Shown one piece after another: positions 1 to 9,600 of a stretch of DNA of 44,754 nt (position 1 is the first letter of the stretch; each line of letters begins with the position of its first letter). The position numbers and the translations under genes were made by a program. The notes below the pieces were generated by a model that was not told where the DNA came from, ran no database searches, and worked only from the letters and a program-made list of their open reading frames with translations. The DNA is from Pirellulales bacterium (lineage in GTDB: Bacteria; Planctomycetota; Planctomycetia; Pirellulales; UBA1268): NCBI GenBank assembly GCA_017853835.1, contig JAFMIU010000002.1, forward strand, positions 1-44,754, read 5' to 3'.

Positions 1-1791
1 CGGACTGTTCCCCAAACCTCTCATGAGCACTGGTACAGAAACCGGGAGGGGGTCAATCACGCCGTTCGCGTCGGATACGATCACCACCTTGCCGGCGCCG
101 AGCGGGGCCACCGGCGTCCCGCGATCCTGGGTCGGCAACACCACCCGCCGCTTCTGCGCGGCCAGGGCCGCCCGTCGATCCTCCAGCCGTCCAAATCCCG
201 GCACATCGTCGGGAAGTTGGCCGACGAAGATCACCGTGCCTCCCGCCTCGGCATGATCAAGCAACCGCGTAAGGGTGTCGTGCGGCATCAGCCGGCACGG
301 CGGCACGACCACGGCACGATAACGGGGTGCCTCCGTCAGCAGGGCATCGGACGCGAAGTCGAACGAGAGCCCCATGTCCAGGAGCGCCTGCGCCATTTTC
401 CCCGACGGTGCCTCGGTGAGCCAATCGTCACCGTGCATTGAAAAAGCCCGCTGCCATCCCTTCGGCGCGTGATACAGGTCGTGGATGGGCCAATAGATCA
501 GGAGGTCGTTGTCGGGCTCGCCCGACTGGAGCATCGCCTGCGCCCTCGCGATGAAAACGTTTACCGCCTCGAGGTCCCGCCACAGCGGGTTGCGCGGGTT
601 GGCCTGCGTCGACGCGTAAAAAAGCCAGCCCGGCCAGGCCGCATCGGCCGGGGAATAGGCGGTGCCGTGATAGAAAACCTGGTTGATGCCTGCGAGCAGC
701 AACTGGTCGATCTCCGGCTTCATCTGGGAGGGAGACTCGCAGAAGTGTTCCCTCATCCAGGTGAACGTTTCCGATGAAGCCCTCGGCCGCCGCGCGAGAT
801 GGGCCGCCGATGAGGCGAGGCGGCAGACGAGCGGCTGGGGCAGATTCTTGCTGATCTGGCGAGGATCACGCCGGTAGCCGGGAATCTCGAAACGGCTCGC
901 GCCAAACACCTCCGTCTCGGGCACGTCGGCCATCGCATAGAGATCGATGATGTTCGCCGGGGCCCCGTGCGCCTGCTCGCGGGCGAGGCTCCCCATCGTG
1001 TGGCACCAGTCGATCCACACCTTCAGGTAGTGGGCATGAAGTGCGGCGAGCGTGGCTCGGTAATCGGCCTTCACCCGGGCGACCGTGTCAGGATCTCCCC
1101 GACCTTCGAGGGCATCCTGCTGCGACGATAGCTCGTAGCCGTGCATCGCTCGAAAGGTCTCGGGCACCTCGGCGGACCAATTGGCCTGGTACTCGAAGGA
1201 GTCGTGAAAGTGGCCGTGGATCGCGCCCGTGGGCAAGGTCCCGAGCGCGGCCGTGAAGGGCTCGAGGTACCGTCGTGCCGCCGCAGGTGAAAAGGGATTC
1301 ACCACGAATCCCTCGCCCCCGGGGGCCGCCCGCTTCACCTTGAACCGCGTTGGCTGCGGATCGAACACACCTTCTCTGCCTGCAATCTTCAGTTCCACGT
1401 CGTCGGGGCCGACGTGAGGGCCTCCAAACGGCCAGCCTGTTCCCGTCGCCATGTCGACGCCAAGCCCGAGCCGTTCGGCCTCCGCACAGGTGTGGGTGAG
1501 TGCCTTGACGAAGTCGGGCGACAGAAACTTCAGGAAACGACTCTCGGCGCCCTTCGCGCCGTAGATCGGCGTGATCTCGACCCCGCCAAACCCAGCCGAC
1601 GCGATCGATTCGAGTTCACTCGTGAGGTTCGGCGCATCGACAGCACTGCCGAGCCACCACCATCGTGTCCATGGCCTGGCCTCCCGGGTGATGGCCGGCC
1701 AGGCGGTGTCGGCCGCGCCATCGGCCATCACCAGACCCGTCGGAACGAACAGCAGGCACAGCAGGGCACCGAACCCGACTCGTCGCGTCAT
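1..1791 (-). CDS. GH106-type glycoside hydrolase (alpha-L-rhamnosidase-like), partial
   Basis: The first 597 residues are visible; the gene continues past the left edge, so the C-terminus is missing. An N-terminal signal peptide ends near VMA/DG (about residue 23). Next comes a motif rich in tryptophan (WTRWWWLGSAVD) and a GGVEITPIYG segment, which match the start of the TIM-barrel in glycosyl hydrolase family 106. Further on are a GINQVFYHGTAYSP segment and an LLIYWPIHDLYH segment, both typical of that family. Family members remove alpha-L-rhamnose from plant or algal polysaccharides, and the signal peptide suggests periplasmic or outer-surface action. The ATG at 1791 has a GGAG 7 bases upstream. 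The gene diverges from the PSCyt1/PSD1 gene. The family call is confident; the exact substrate is inferred from the family only. Confidence 0.85.
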   Translation of the reverse strand, partial: MTRRVGFGALLCLLFVPTGLVMADGAADTAWPAITREARPWTRWWWLGSAVDAPNLTSELESIASAGFGGVEITPIYGAKGAESRFLKFLSPDFVKALTHTCAEAERLGLGVDMATGTGWPFGGPHVGPDDVELKIAGREGVFDPQPTRFKVKRAAPGGEGFVVNPFSPAAARRYLEPFTAALGTLPTGAIHGHFHDSFEYQANWSAEVPETFRAMHGYELSSQQDALEGRGDPDTVARVKADYRATLAALHAHYLKVWIDWCHTMGSLAREQAHGAPANIIDLYAMADVPETEVFGASRFEIPGYRRDPRQISKNLPQPLVCRLASSAAHLARRPRASSETFTWMREHFCESPSQMKPEIDQLLLAGINQVFYHGTAYSPADAAWPGWLFYASTQANPRNPLWRDLEAVNVFIARAQAMLQSGEPDNDLLIYWPIHDLYHAPKGWQRAFSMHGDDWLTEAPSGKMAQALLDMGLSFDFASDALLTEAPRYRAVVVPPCRLMPHDTLTRLLDHAEAGGTVIFVGQLPDDVPGFGRLEDRRAALAAQKRRVVLPTQDRGTPVAPLGAGKVVIVSDANGVIDPLPVSVPVLMRGLGNSP

Positions 1792-1811
1792 GATGGTCTC
1801 CAACGAGGCTG

Positions 1812-1826
1812 GTGACGTCGCGTCAC
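1812..1826. promoter_or_regulatory. Perfect 15-bp palindrome in divergent spacer (candidate operator)
   Basis: GTGACG-tcg-CGTCAC is a perfect inverted repeat with 6-bp arms and a 3-bp centre. It starts 21 bp upstream of the GH106 start codon and lies in the only regulatory space between that gene and the divergent PSCyt1 gene. Symmetry and location suggest a dimeric regulator site. A hairpin in the GH106 leader is the alternative. No regulator gene is seen nearby. Confidence 0.4.
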
Positions 1827-1852
1827 TCATTCCGATGACAAATCCCGGTGCG

Positions 1853-1879
1853 TTGCCCCACGCACACGGGGATGATAAT
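1853..1879 (+). promoter_or_regulatory. Sigma70-like promoter candidate for the PSCyt1/PSD1 unit
   Basis: TTGCCC (1853-1858) and GATAAT (1874-1879, five of six bases of TATAAT) are separated by 15 bp. Transcription would start near 1886, giving a leader of about 70 nt to the ATG at 1955. This supports that start over the in-frame ATG at 1886. The -35 match is only four of six and the spacer is short. Confidence 0.4.
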
Positions 1880-1954
1880 TTAAGGATGAATCAGGGTATC
1901 AGTTCGTGGGAGCCAGCGGATCGCAACGCCCGGCATACCCCAGCAGGCTTCCGC

Positions 1955-4900
1955 ATGCATCGCCTCGTCACTGCCCTAGCCGTGCTGGCTTCGGTGTCGG
2001 CCTCACTCACCTGGGCTGACGCGCCCGGTTTCAACGAGGATATCAGGCCGATCCTGGTGGAGCACTGCTTTGCCTGCCATGGCGCCGACTCGGCGAGCCG
2101 CAAGGCCGATCTCCGCCTCGATCGTCGTGACGACGCCGTGGAATCGACGGCCATCGTGCCGGGTGACCCCGACTCGAGCGCGATGCTCGATCGCATCTTC
2201 TCCGACGATCCCGACGAGGTGATGCCCCCACCGTCGGTCAAGAAGCCGCTCACTGCCGAGCAGAAGGATCTCCTGCGCCAGTGGATCGCGGACGGTGCGG
2301 AATACGAACCGCACTGGTCGTTCATGCCGCCGTCACGGCCTCCCGTGCCGACGGTCCACCGGACCGATTGGATCCGAAATCCAATCGACGCCTTCGTGCT
2401 CGCCCGCCTCGAATCGGAAGGCCTGACTCCGGCCGACGAAGCCGATCGCCATGCCCTGGCCCGTCGGGTTTCGTTCGACCTCACCGGTCTCCCGCCCGAC
2501 CCCTCCGTGGTCGATGCGTTCGTTGACGATCCGGCCCCCGATGCCTACGAGCGGCTCGTCGAGTCGTTCCTGTCGACCCCTGAATGGGGCGAGCACCGGG
2601 GACGCCATTGGCTCGACTACGCCCGCTACGCCGACACGCACGGCATCCATTTCGACAACGAGCGGGAGATGTGGTCGTATCGGCAGTGGGTCATCGACGC
2701 CTTCAACCGCAACATGCCCTTCGACCGGTTCACGATCGTTCAACTGGCCGGTGACCTTGTCGACGACCATGCCCCGGACACGTCGCCAGCCAATCGACTC
2801 GATGACCGCATTGCGAGCGGATTCAACCGCTGCAATGTCACGACGAACGAAGGAGGGATCATCGACGAGGAGTATCTCGTCCTCTACACGCGAGATCGCA
2901 CCGAGACGACAGCCACGGTATGGCTGGGACTCACGGCCGGATGCGCGGTGTGCCACGACCACAAGTTCGACCCACTCTCCCAGCGGGAGTTCTACGAACT
3001 GTCGGCCTTCTTCAATAACACCACCCAGGCCGCCAAGGATGGCAACGTGAGCGACACGCCGCCCATTCTCGTGGTGCCACATCCTGATGATCAGCCGCGG
3101 CACGCCGAACTCGAGCCGCTTCTCGCCGACACCAAGAAGATCGTGAGTGACCGCCGGCGTCATGGACGCGACGACTTCAACGCCTGGCTTCGAACCATCA
3201 CGCCGCTGGCACTCGAAGGGCTCCTGCCGCACGGCACGCCGCTTGTGGATGTTCCATTCACCGAGGGGAGCGGTGCCTCCGCGACCGTCTCGCTCGTCGG
3301 CGAACCTCGTGAGGTGCCGCTCACCGCCTCGACGACGTGGGTGGAGGGCCCCAGGGGCAAACCCGCCGCCCTGCTCGACGGGCGAGCGATCGAACTGCCA
3401 GACGCAGGAGCCTTTGAATACGACCAGCCCTTCACCGTCTCGATGTGGACCCGCGTGCCCGCCAATGATTCCTCCTACGCCCTCGTCTCCCGCATGAACC
3501 CCGACGCGCACCACCGTGGGTGGGATGTCTGGGTGCAGTCGCGCCGGATCGCCATGCACCTCATCGACTCATGGCCCGACAACGCCGTGAAGGTGGCGAC
3601 CACCAAGCAGCTTCCGCCCGACACGTGGACCCTCGTGACGGTGGCCTACGACGGCAGCGGTTCTCCCGCAGGCATCTCGATCTTCTTCGATGGCACGCGG
3701 CAGAAAACAAAACCGGAAACCAAGACCTTTTCAGGGGGCAGCGTGCGATCCGAGTCGCCGCTTGTCATCGGTGGCCGCCTCAAGGGAGCCACGGCCCACG
3801 GCGTTGGACTCGCGAACCTCACGATCTGGGATCGCTGCTTCTCGGAGGGCGATGCCCAGGGGCTCGCCAAGGCGGGTCTGGTTCGCGAACTGGCAACCCT
3901 TCCCGCGGAGGATCGCACGAAGGCTGGAAAGGGGCTCTACGACTGGTGGCTCGTGACGGTCGACGACGCCTTTCGTGAGGCGTCGTCCCGAGTGGCCTCC
4001 CTCGAGAGGGAGCAGGCCCAGATCCGTACACGGGGCACGATTGCCCACGTGATGAACGAAAAAGGCGAGATGCCACAGGCCGCCATTCTCGATCGGGGGG
4101 AATACGACAAGCCGCAAGCCACGGTCGGCGCAGACACGCCCGATGTGCTTCCCCCCTTTCCGGAGTCATTCCCCAAAAACCGCCTCGGCCTCGCCCGCTG
4201 GCTCCTCCTGCAGGAACATCCCCTGACGGCCCGCGTGACCGTCAATCGCTTTTGGCAGGAGGTGTTTGGCAACGGACTCGTGAAGACGAGTGGTGATTTT
4301 GGCATCACGGGAGAACTCCCGAGCCACCCGGAACTGCTCGACTGGCTGGCGGTCGAGTTTCGCGAGAGCGGATGGGACATCAAGAAGCTCTTCCGACTGA
4401 TGGTGACGAGCGCCGCCTACCGTCAGGCCGCCATCGCAACCCCCGAGAAGCTCTCCAAGGACGCCGCCAATCGCCTCCTTTCGCGAGGACCGCGGTATCG
4501 CATGGACGCCGAGATGGTCCGCGACACCGCCCTCACCGTCAGCGGCCTGCTGGTGCGGAAGATTGGTGGCCCGAGCGTGAAGCCCTACCAGCCCGAAGGT
4601 GTCTGGGAGGCCGTGGCCATGGATACGAGCAACACCCGCTTCTACAAGCAGGACAGCGGTGAGAGCCTCTACCGCAGGAGCCTCTACTGGTTCTGGAAGC
4701 GATCGGCGCCGCCGGCATCGATGGAGATCTTCAATGCCCCATCGCGGGAAACCTGCTGTGTCCGACGCGAGCGAACCAACACACCGCTCCAGTCGCTCGT
4801 CACGCTCAATGATCCGCAGTTTGTGGAGGCGGCGAGGGCTTTGGCCGATCGCACGCTGGAAGATGAAAGCACCACCGACGACGCCCGCATCGCGTCGATG

Positions 4901-5122
4901 GCCATGCGGCTCCTCTCACGACGACTCGACCCCGATGAGCTGGAGGTCGCACGCCGCTCCCTGAACACCTTCGTCACCCACTACCAGGCCCACCCGGACG
5001 ACGCCGAGGCCCTCGTGAAGGTTGGCGAATCCAAGGCCCGTGCCGCTGACCATTCAACCCTCGCGGCCTGGACCCTGCTGGCCAGCGAACTGATGAACCT
5101 CGACGAGACGCTGTGCAAATGA
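1955..5122 (+). CDS. PSCyt1/DUF1549/LamG/DUF1553 cytochrome-like secreted protein
   Basis: This 1055-residue secreted protein has the standard planctomycete layout. A signal peptide ends near WA/DAPG (residue 21). A PSCyt1 domain follows with a heme-type CFACH motif at 38-42. The PSCyt2/DUF1549 domain (about 118-355) ends in a second CxxCH-containing segment, CAVCHDHKFDP. A LamG/concanavalin-like region covers about 440-625, and DUF1553 (PSD1) about 740-1015. Members nearly always pair with a DUF1501 protein, as here, where the stop overlaps the next ATG (ATGA at 5119). They are thought to act in periplasmic redox or polysaccharide-related metabolism, but no reaction is established. The ATG at 1955 was chosen because it begins the signal peptide; longer in-frame starts (1886 and before) put junk ahead of it. 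Confidence 0.93.
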   Translation: MHRLVTALAVLASVSASLTWADAPGFNEDIRPILVEHCFACHGADSASRKADLRLDRRDDAVESTAIVPGDPDSSAMLDRIFSDDPDEVMPPPSVKKPLTAEQKDLLRQWIADGAEYEPHWSFMPPSRPPVPTVHRTDWIRNPIDAFVLARLESEGLTPADEADRHALARRVSFDLTGLPPDPSVVDAFVDDPAPDAYERLVESFLSTPEWGEHRGRHWLDYARYADTHGIHFDNEREMWSYRQWVIDAFNRNMPFDRFTIVQLAGDLVDDHAPDTSPANRLDDRIASGFNRCNVTTNEGGIIDEEYLVLYTRDRTETTATVWLGLTAGCAVCHDHKFDPLSQREFYELSAFFNNTTQAAKDGNVSDTPPILVVPHPDDQPRHAELEPLLADTKKIVSDRRRHGRDDFNAWLRTITPLALEGLLPHGTPLVDVPFTEGSGASATVSLVGEPREVPLTASTTWVEGPRGKPAALLDGRAIELPDAGAFEYDQPFTVSMWTRVPANDSSYALVSRMNPDAHHRGWDVWVQSRRIAMHLIDSWPDNAVKVATTKQLPPDTWTLVTVAYDGSGSPAGISIFFDGTRQKTKPETKTFSGGSVRSESPLVIGGRLKGATAHGVGLANLTIWDRCFSEGDAQGLAKAGLVRELATLPAEDRTKAGKGLYDWWLVTVDDAFREASSRVASLEREQAQIRTRGTIAHVMNEKGEMPQAAILDRGEYDKPQATVGADTPDVLPPFPESFPKNRLGLARWLLLQEHPLTARVTVNRFWQEVFGNGLVKTSGDFGITGELPSHPELLDWLAVEFRESGWDIKKLFRLMVTSAAYRQAAIATPEKLSKDAANRLLSRGPRYRMDAEMVRDTALTVSGLLVRKIGGPSVKPYQPEGVWEAVAMDTSNTRFYKQDSGESLYRRSLYWFWKRSAPPASMEIFNAPSRETCCVRRERTNTPLQSLVTLNDPQFVEAARALADRTLEDESTTDDARIASMAMRLLSRRLDPDELEVARRSLNTFVTHYQAHPDDAEALVKVGESKARAADHSTLAAWTLLASELMNLDETLCK

Positions 5123-6597
5123 ACCCGCCGATCCGCTCACCCCTCGACGAGCTTGGACTCACGCTCACCCGAAGACGCTTTTTCGAGCGCGGCAGCCACC
5201 TCCTTGGCGGTGCGGCGATCGCCGCCCTGGCCAGAGGCGGCCTGCCGTCGGCTGCCGCGGAGACGGCCAAGCGTGTGGGAGGCATGGTCGAGCCGCACAT
5301 CCCTCCCAAGGCGAAGCATGTCATCTACCTCCACATGGTCGGAGGACCACCCCAGCAGGACCTCTTTGACTACAAGCCCGTGATGGACGACTGGTACGAC
5401 AAGGACCTCCCGGAGAGTGTGCGCAACGGCCAGCGACTCACCACCATGACGAGCGGCCAGGCGAGGTTTCCGATCGCACCGTCCGTGTTCAAGTTTGCCC
5501 AGCATGGTGAGTGCGGGATGTGGGTAAGCGAGCTGCTTCCGTGGACCGCGAAGCTGGTCGACAAGATGTGCTTCATTCGCTCGATGCACACCGAAGCGAT
5601 CAACCACGAACCGGCCATCACCTACATGCAGACGGGCAATCAGATCACCGGGCGCCCCTGTCTGGGATCATGGACGAGCTACGGCCTCGGCAGCCTCAAC
5701 GACGATCTCCCCACCTTCGTCGTGCTCGTCGCCCGGTCAACCAAGCCCGAACAGCCCCAGGCCATCGGCGCCAGGCTCTGGTCGAGCGGCTTTCTGCCCG
5801 GCGAGTATTCCGGCGTCAGCTTCCGCTCGGCCGGCGACCCGATCCTCTACATCGGAAACCCTCCCGGTGTGCCGGCGGAGATTCGACGCGCGGCCCTCGA
5901 CGGGCTGCAGGCCCTCAATCAACGCTCTCTCGAGAGGATCGGCGATCCCGAGATTCGCACCCGCATCGCCCAGTATGAAATGGCCTTTCGCATGCAGGCG
6001 AGCGTTCCCGAACTCGCCAACCTTGCTTCCGAAGATGCCAAGACACTCGCCCTCTACGGGGACGACGTGACGAATCCCGGCACCTTCGCCAACTCGGTGC
6101 TCATGGCGCGCCGGATGGTGGAGCGGGGCGTGCGGTTCGTGCAGATCTACCTCAACCACTGGGACACGCACGCCAACGTCGTGGGCCGCCTCAAGAATGG
6201 CTGCAAAGACATCGACCAGCCGTGCTACGGCCTGCTCCAAGACCTCGAGAACCGAGGCCTCCTCGACGACACGCTCGTGATCTGGGGGGGCGAGTTCGGC
6301 CGCACCGTCTATTCCCAGGGAGGCCTCTCGAAGGAGAACTACGGCCGTGATCACCACCCACGATGCTTCACGATGTGGATGGCAGGGGGCGGTGTGAAGG
6401 GCGGTGTGATCCATGGCGAGACCGACGACTTCTCCTACAACATCGTGAAGGACCCGGTGCACATCCGAGATTTTCACGCCACGGTGCTCCATCTCCTCGG
6501 CTTCGATCACGAGCGATTCACCTTCCGCCATCTCGGCCTCGACATGAGGCTCACCGGCGTGGAGCCCGCCCGCGTGGTGAAAGAACTATTGGCCTGA
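5119..6597 (+). CDS. DUF1501 family protein, Tat-exported
   Basis: The 492-residue product starts with a twin-arginine signal: TRRRFF at about residues 16-21, then the hydrophobic stretch GGAAIAALARGG. It should therefore be exported folded through the Tat system. The body is DUF1501, a member of the alkaline-phosphatase/sulfatase-like superfamily. Conserved metal-site-like segments include NHWDTHANV, IWGGEFGRTVYS and GRDHHPRCFTMWMAGGG. The ATG at 5119 overlaps the stop of the upstream PSCyt1/PSD1 gene (ATGA), indicating translational coupling; a GTG two codons earlier is the less likely start. DUF1501 and PSD1 proteins form a conserved pair in Planctomycetota, Verrucomicrobiota and relatives, but the enzymatic role is not established. 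Confidence 0.93.
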   Translation: MNPPIRSPLDELGLTLTRRRFFERGSHLLGGAAIAALARGGLPSAAAETAKRVGGMVEPHIPPKAKHVIYLHMVGGPPQQDLFDYKPVMDDWYDKDLPESVRNGQRLTTMTSGQARFPIAPSVFKFAQHGECGMWVSELLPWTAKLVDKMCFIRSMHTEAINHEPAITYMQTGNQITGRPCLGSWTSYGLGSLNDDLPTFVVLVARSTKPEQPQAIGARLWSSGFLPGEYSGVSFRSAGDPILYIGNPPGVPAEIRRAALDGLQALNQRSLERIGDPEIRTRIAQYEMAFRMQASVPELANLASEDAKTLALYGDDVTNPGTFANSVLMARRMVERGVRFVQIYLNHWDTHANVVGRLKNGCKDIDQPCYGLLQDLENRGLLDDTLVIWGGEFGRTVYSQGGLSKENYGRDHHPRCFTMWMAGGGVKGGVIHGETDDFSYNIVKDPVHIRDFHATVLHLLGFDHERFTFRHLGLDMRLTGVEPARVVKELLA

Positions 6598-6695
6598 CCA
6601 ACGGGCTGCTGGCGTCGCGCCACGACGGGCGGATAGACTTGTCGGGTCTCGCTCCACGCATGCCCTTCCGAGCGCGACTGCCAAAGGATTATTTC

Positions 6696-9600
6696 ATGCA
6701 CCGCCCCCCCTCTCCGCGCCACGGCCTCGCCGCGTCGGCGTTGGCGATCATCGCCGGCCTCGCCTCCGTGGCCTGGACCGCCCAACTCCGTGCGGAGGAG
6801 AAGGATCAACTCGCGACGGCCCGGAGCCTGCTTGCGATTCCCCCGCGACCGGCGCGGCCGAGCCTGCCCCCGAGCACCCTGCCGCTCCAACTGATCGATG
6901 ACGAGCGAATTGCCCTGGTCGGCAACGCCACCGCCGAACGGATGAACCTGTTTGGCCACTTCGAGGCGCTCCTGCATCAGCGATTCCCTGGGAAGCGGCT
7001 TGTCGTCCGCAACTTCGGCCGACCGGCTGACGAAGTCGGCAACCGCCAGCGGGCCAGCGACTACACCAAACTCGATGACCCGATCGCCGCCTTCGGCGCC
7101 GACACCTATCTCCTGTTCTTCGGGTTCAACGAGTCTTTCGCCGGACCAGAGAGGCTGGCTGCCTTCGCCGGCAGCTACGAAAAACTGCTCGACGAACTCA
7201 CCTCCAAATACCCTCGCGACGACACGAACGCGGCACCACGGTTCGTGATCGTCTCGCCGATCGCCGTCGAGGACAGCGGTGATCCGCTCCTCCCCGATGC
7301 AGCGGCCCAGAACTCCATGCTCACGCGCTATCGCGACGCCGCCCGTGCGATCGCCGAGAAGCGGGGCATTGCCTTCGTCGACGTGTTCGACGCCACGAAG
7401 CGCGAGTTCGACGCGAAGCCTGGTCTCAACTACACGATCAACGGCTGCCATGTGAACGAGACAGGCGACGACTTTCTGGCCGGCGTGCTCGATCGCGGCC
7501 TGTTTGGCGGGCCGGCCTCCAGCCAGCTCTCCGCTGATGCCTTCGAAAAACTTCGGGCCGCGGTCAATGACAAGTCGTGGGTGCACCTTCAGGACTACCG
7601 CATGCTCAATGGCTGGTATGTCTACGGCGGGCGCCGCACCTGGGATACCGAGACGTTTCCACGGGAGTATCTCAAGATCCGCAACATGGCGGCCGTTCGC
7701 GACCGGCGGATCTGGGACATCGCGGAAGGCAAGGCGGTGCCCGACCGGCCCGACGACTCCGCCACGGGCGACCTGATCGTGCCCGACACGCGATTTGGTG
7801 AGCCACGTCAGGCCTACAGCGAAAACCCGGAAGGAGGCCCGACGATCCTTTCCCCTGAAGACCTCATCAAAACCTGCACGATGCCGCCAGGCTTCGAGAT
7901 GAAACTCTTCGCGGACGAGTCTCGGTTTCCGGAGATTGCCAAGCCCGTACAGCTCGCCTTCGACTCGAAGGGGAGGCTCTGGGTTTCAACCATGCCGAGT
8001 TATCCCCAGTGGCGGCCTGGTGACCCTGCGCCGGCGGACAAGCTCGTGATTCTCGAAGACACCGATGGCGACGGAGCCGCCGACACGAGCACCGTGTTTT
8101 ACGACCGTCTCCACTGCCCGACCGGATTCCAGTTTTTCAATGGTGGCGTGCTCGTGACAGATCAGCCACGGATGCTGTGGCTCAAGGACACCGACGGCGA
8201 CGACAAGGCGGACGTCGTGGTGCACGTCCTCGACGGCTGGGCCACCGAAGACACCCACCACACGATCGGTGCCTTCGAGGCGAGTCCTGGCGGGCTACTT
8301 CACATGCTCGAAGGGGTCTCCATGAGCACCGCCGTCGAAACACCGTGGGGGCCATTTCGAAACTTCGGATCGTCGGGCTGTTACGTGCTCGACCCTCGCA
8401 CATGGAAGCTGTCCCATTTCAAGACGCCAGGCTACGGCAACCCCTGGTGCTATGTGTTCAACGAGTGGGGCCAGGGCATTTGCGGCGATGGCACAGGCGC
8501 GTCCCAGCATTGGGACACACCGCTTTCGGGTGCTCAATACGGTGGCCGCAAGGGCCTCAATGCCGTGTTCGACACGGAGAAGATGAGACCGGTGGTCGGC
8601 AGTGAATACCTCCGTACGAGGCAGTTTCCCACCGAGGTGCAGGACGAGTTTCTCTACGCCTGTGTCATCAACATGAACGGCCTTCCCCGATGGACCATTT
8701 CGGACGATGGAGCAGGCTACCGGGGCGAGCGCGTCCGCCACGATCCGAAGGACCCGGCGACCGCGTTCGACCTGCTCAAGAGCACCGACAAGCACTTTCG
8801 GCCCGTCGATCCGCAGATCGGGCCCGATGGCGCGCTCTGGTTTGGCGATTGGGCCAATCCGCTGATCGGCCACATGCAGTACAGCCAGCGCGACCCAAAT
8901 CGTGACCATGTGAAGGGGCGGATTTACCGCCTCATCTACACCGAGAAGCCGCTCGTCACTCCCGACACGCAGTTTGGAAAGACGACGCTGGAGGTGCTCG
9001 AGCAGCTGAAGGCGCCCGAATGGCGAACCCGCTACCGTGCCCGGGCCGATCTTCAGGCACGGCCGCAGGCCGAGGTCCTCGCCGCGGCCGCCGACTGGCT
9101 TGCACGGCTCGATGCCGCCACGCTGCCTGTCGACGTCCTCGACCGGCTCAAAACCGAAGTGCTGTGGCTGCAGCAGAGCTTTCACGCCGTTGACGCCTCC
9201 CTGCTGACGACGGTGCTCACCGCCCAAACCCCCGATGCGAGGGCGGCGGCCACACGGGTGCTTGCCGACGAGCGGTCGCGGGTGCCAAACGCGCTGCCGC
9301 TGCTGGTGGCCCGTGCCTCAGACGCCCATCCCCGTGTGCGATGCGAAGCCGTGCGCGGCCTCAGTTTCGTCCCCTCTCTTACGGCCATGAAGGCGGTGGT
9401 CACCGCCGCCGACATCGAGCCGACCGATCGCTTTGTCGCCTACACCTGCGACGCGGCCCTGGGAGCGAACCTCCCGGCCTGGCGGCCGGAGCATGCCGCA
9501 GGACGTTTCGTGCGGACAGGATCACCGGCGTCAAAGATCGTCGACAGCGTTCTCGGGCTCGAGAAGAAAGCCCAGGAGATCATTCCCTACCTGTCGCTCC

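Noticed and set aside
1571..1954. 5' extension of the PSCyt1/PSD1 gene
   Set aside because: It would overlap the GH106 gene start and place 128 meaningless residues before a good signal peptide.
2333..3559. Minus-strand open frame of 408 codons opposite the PSCyt1/PSD1 gene
   Set aside because: Antisense shadow in GC-rich coding DNA; no ribosome site and no domain.
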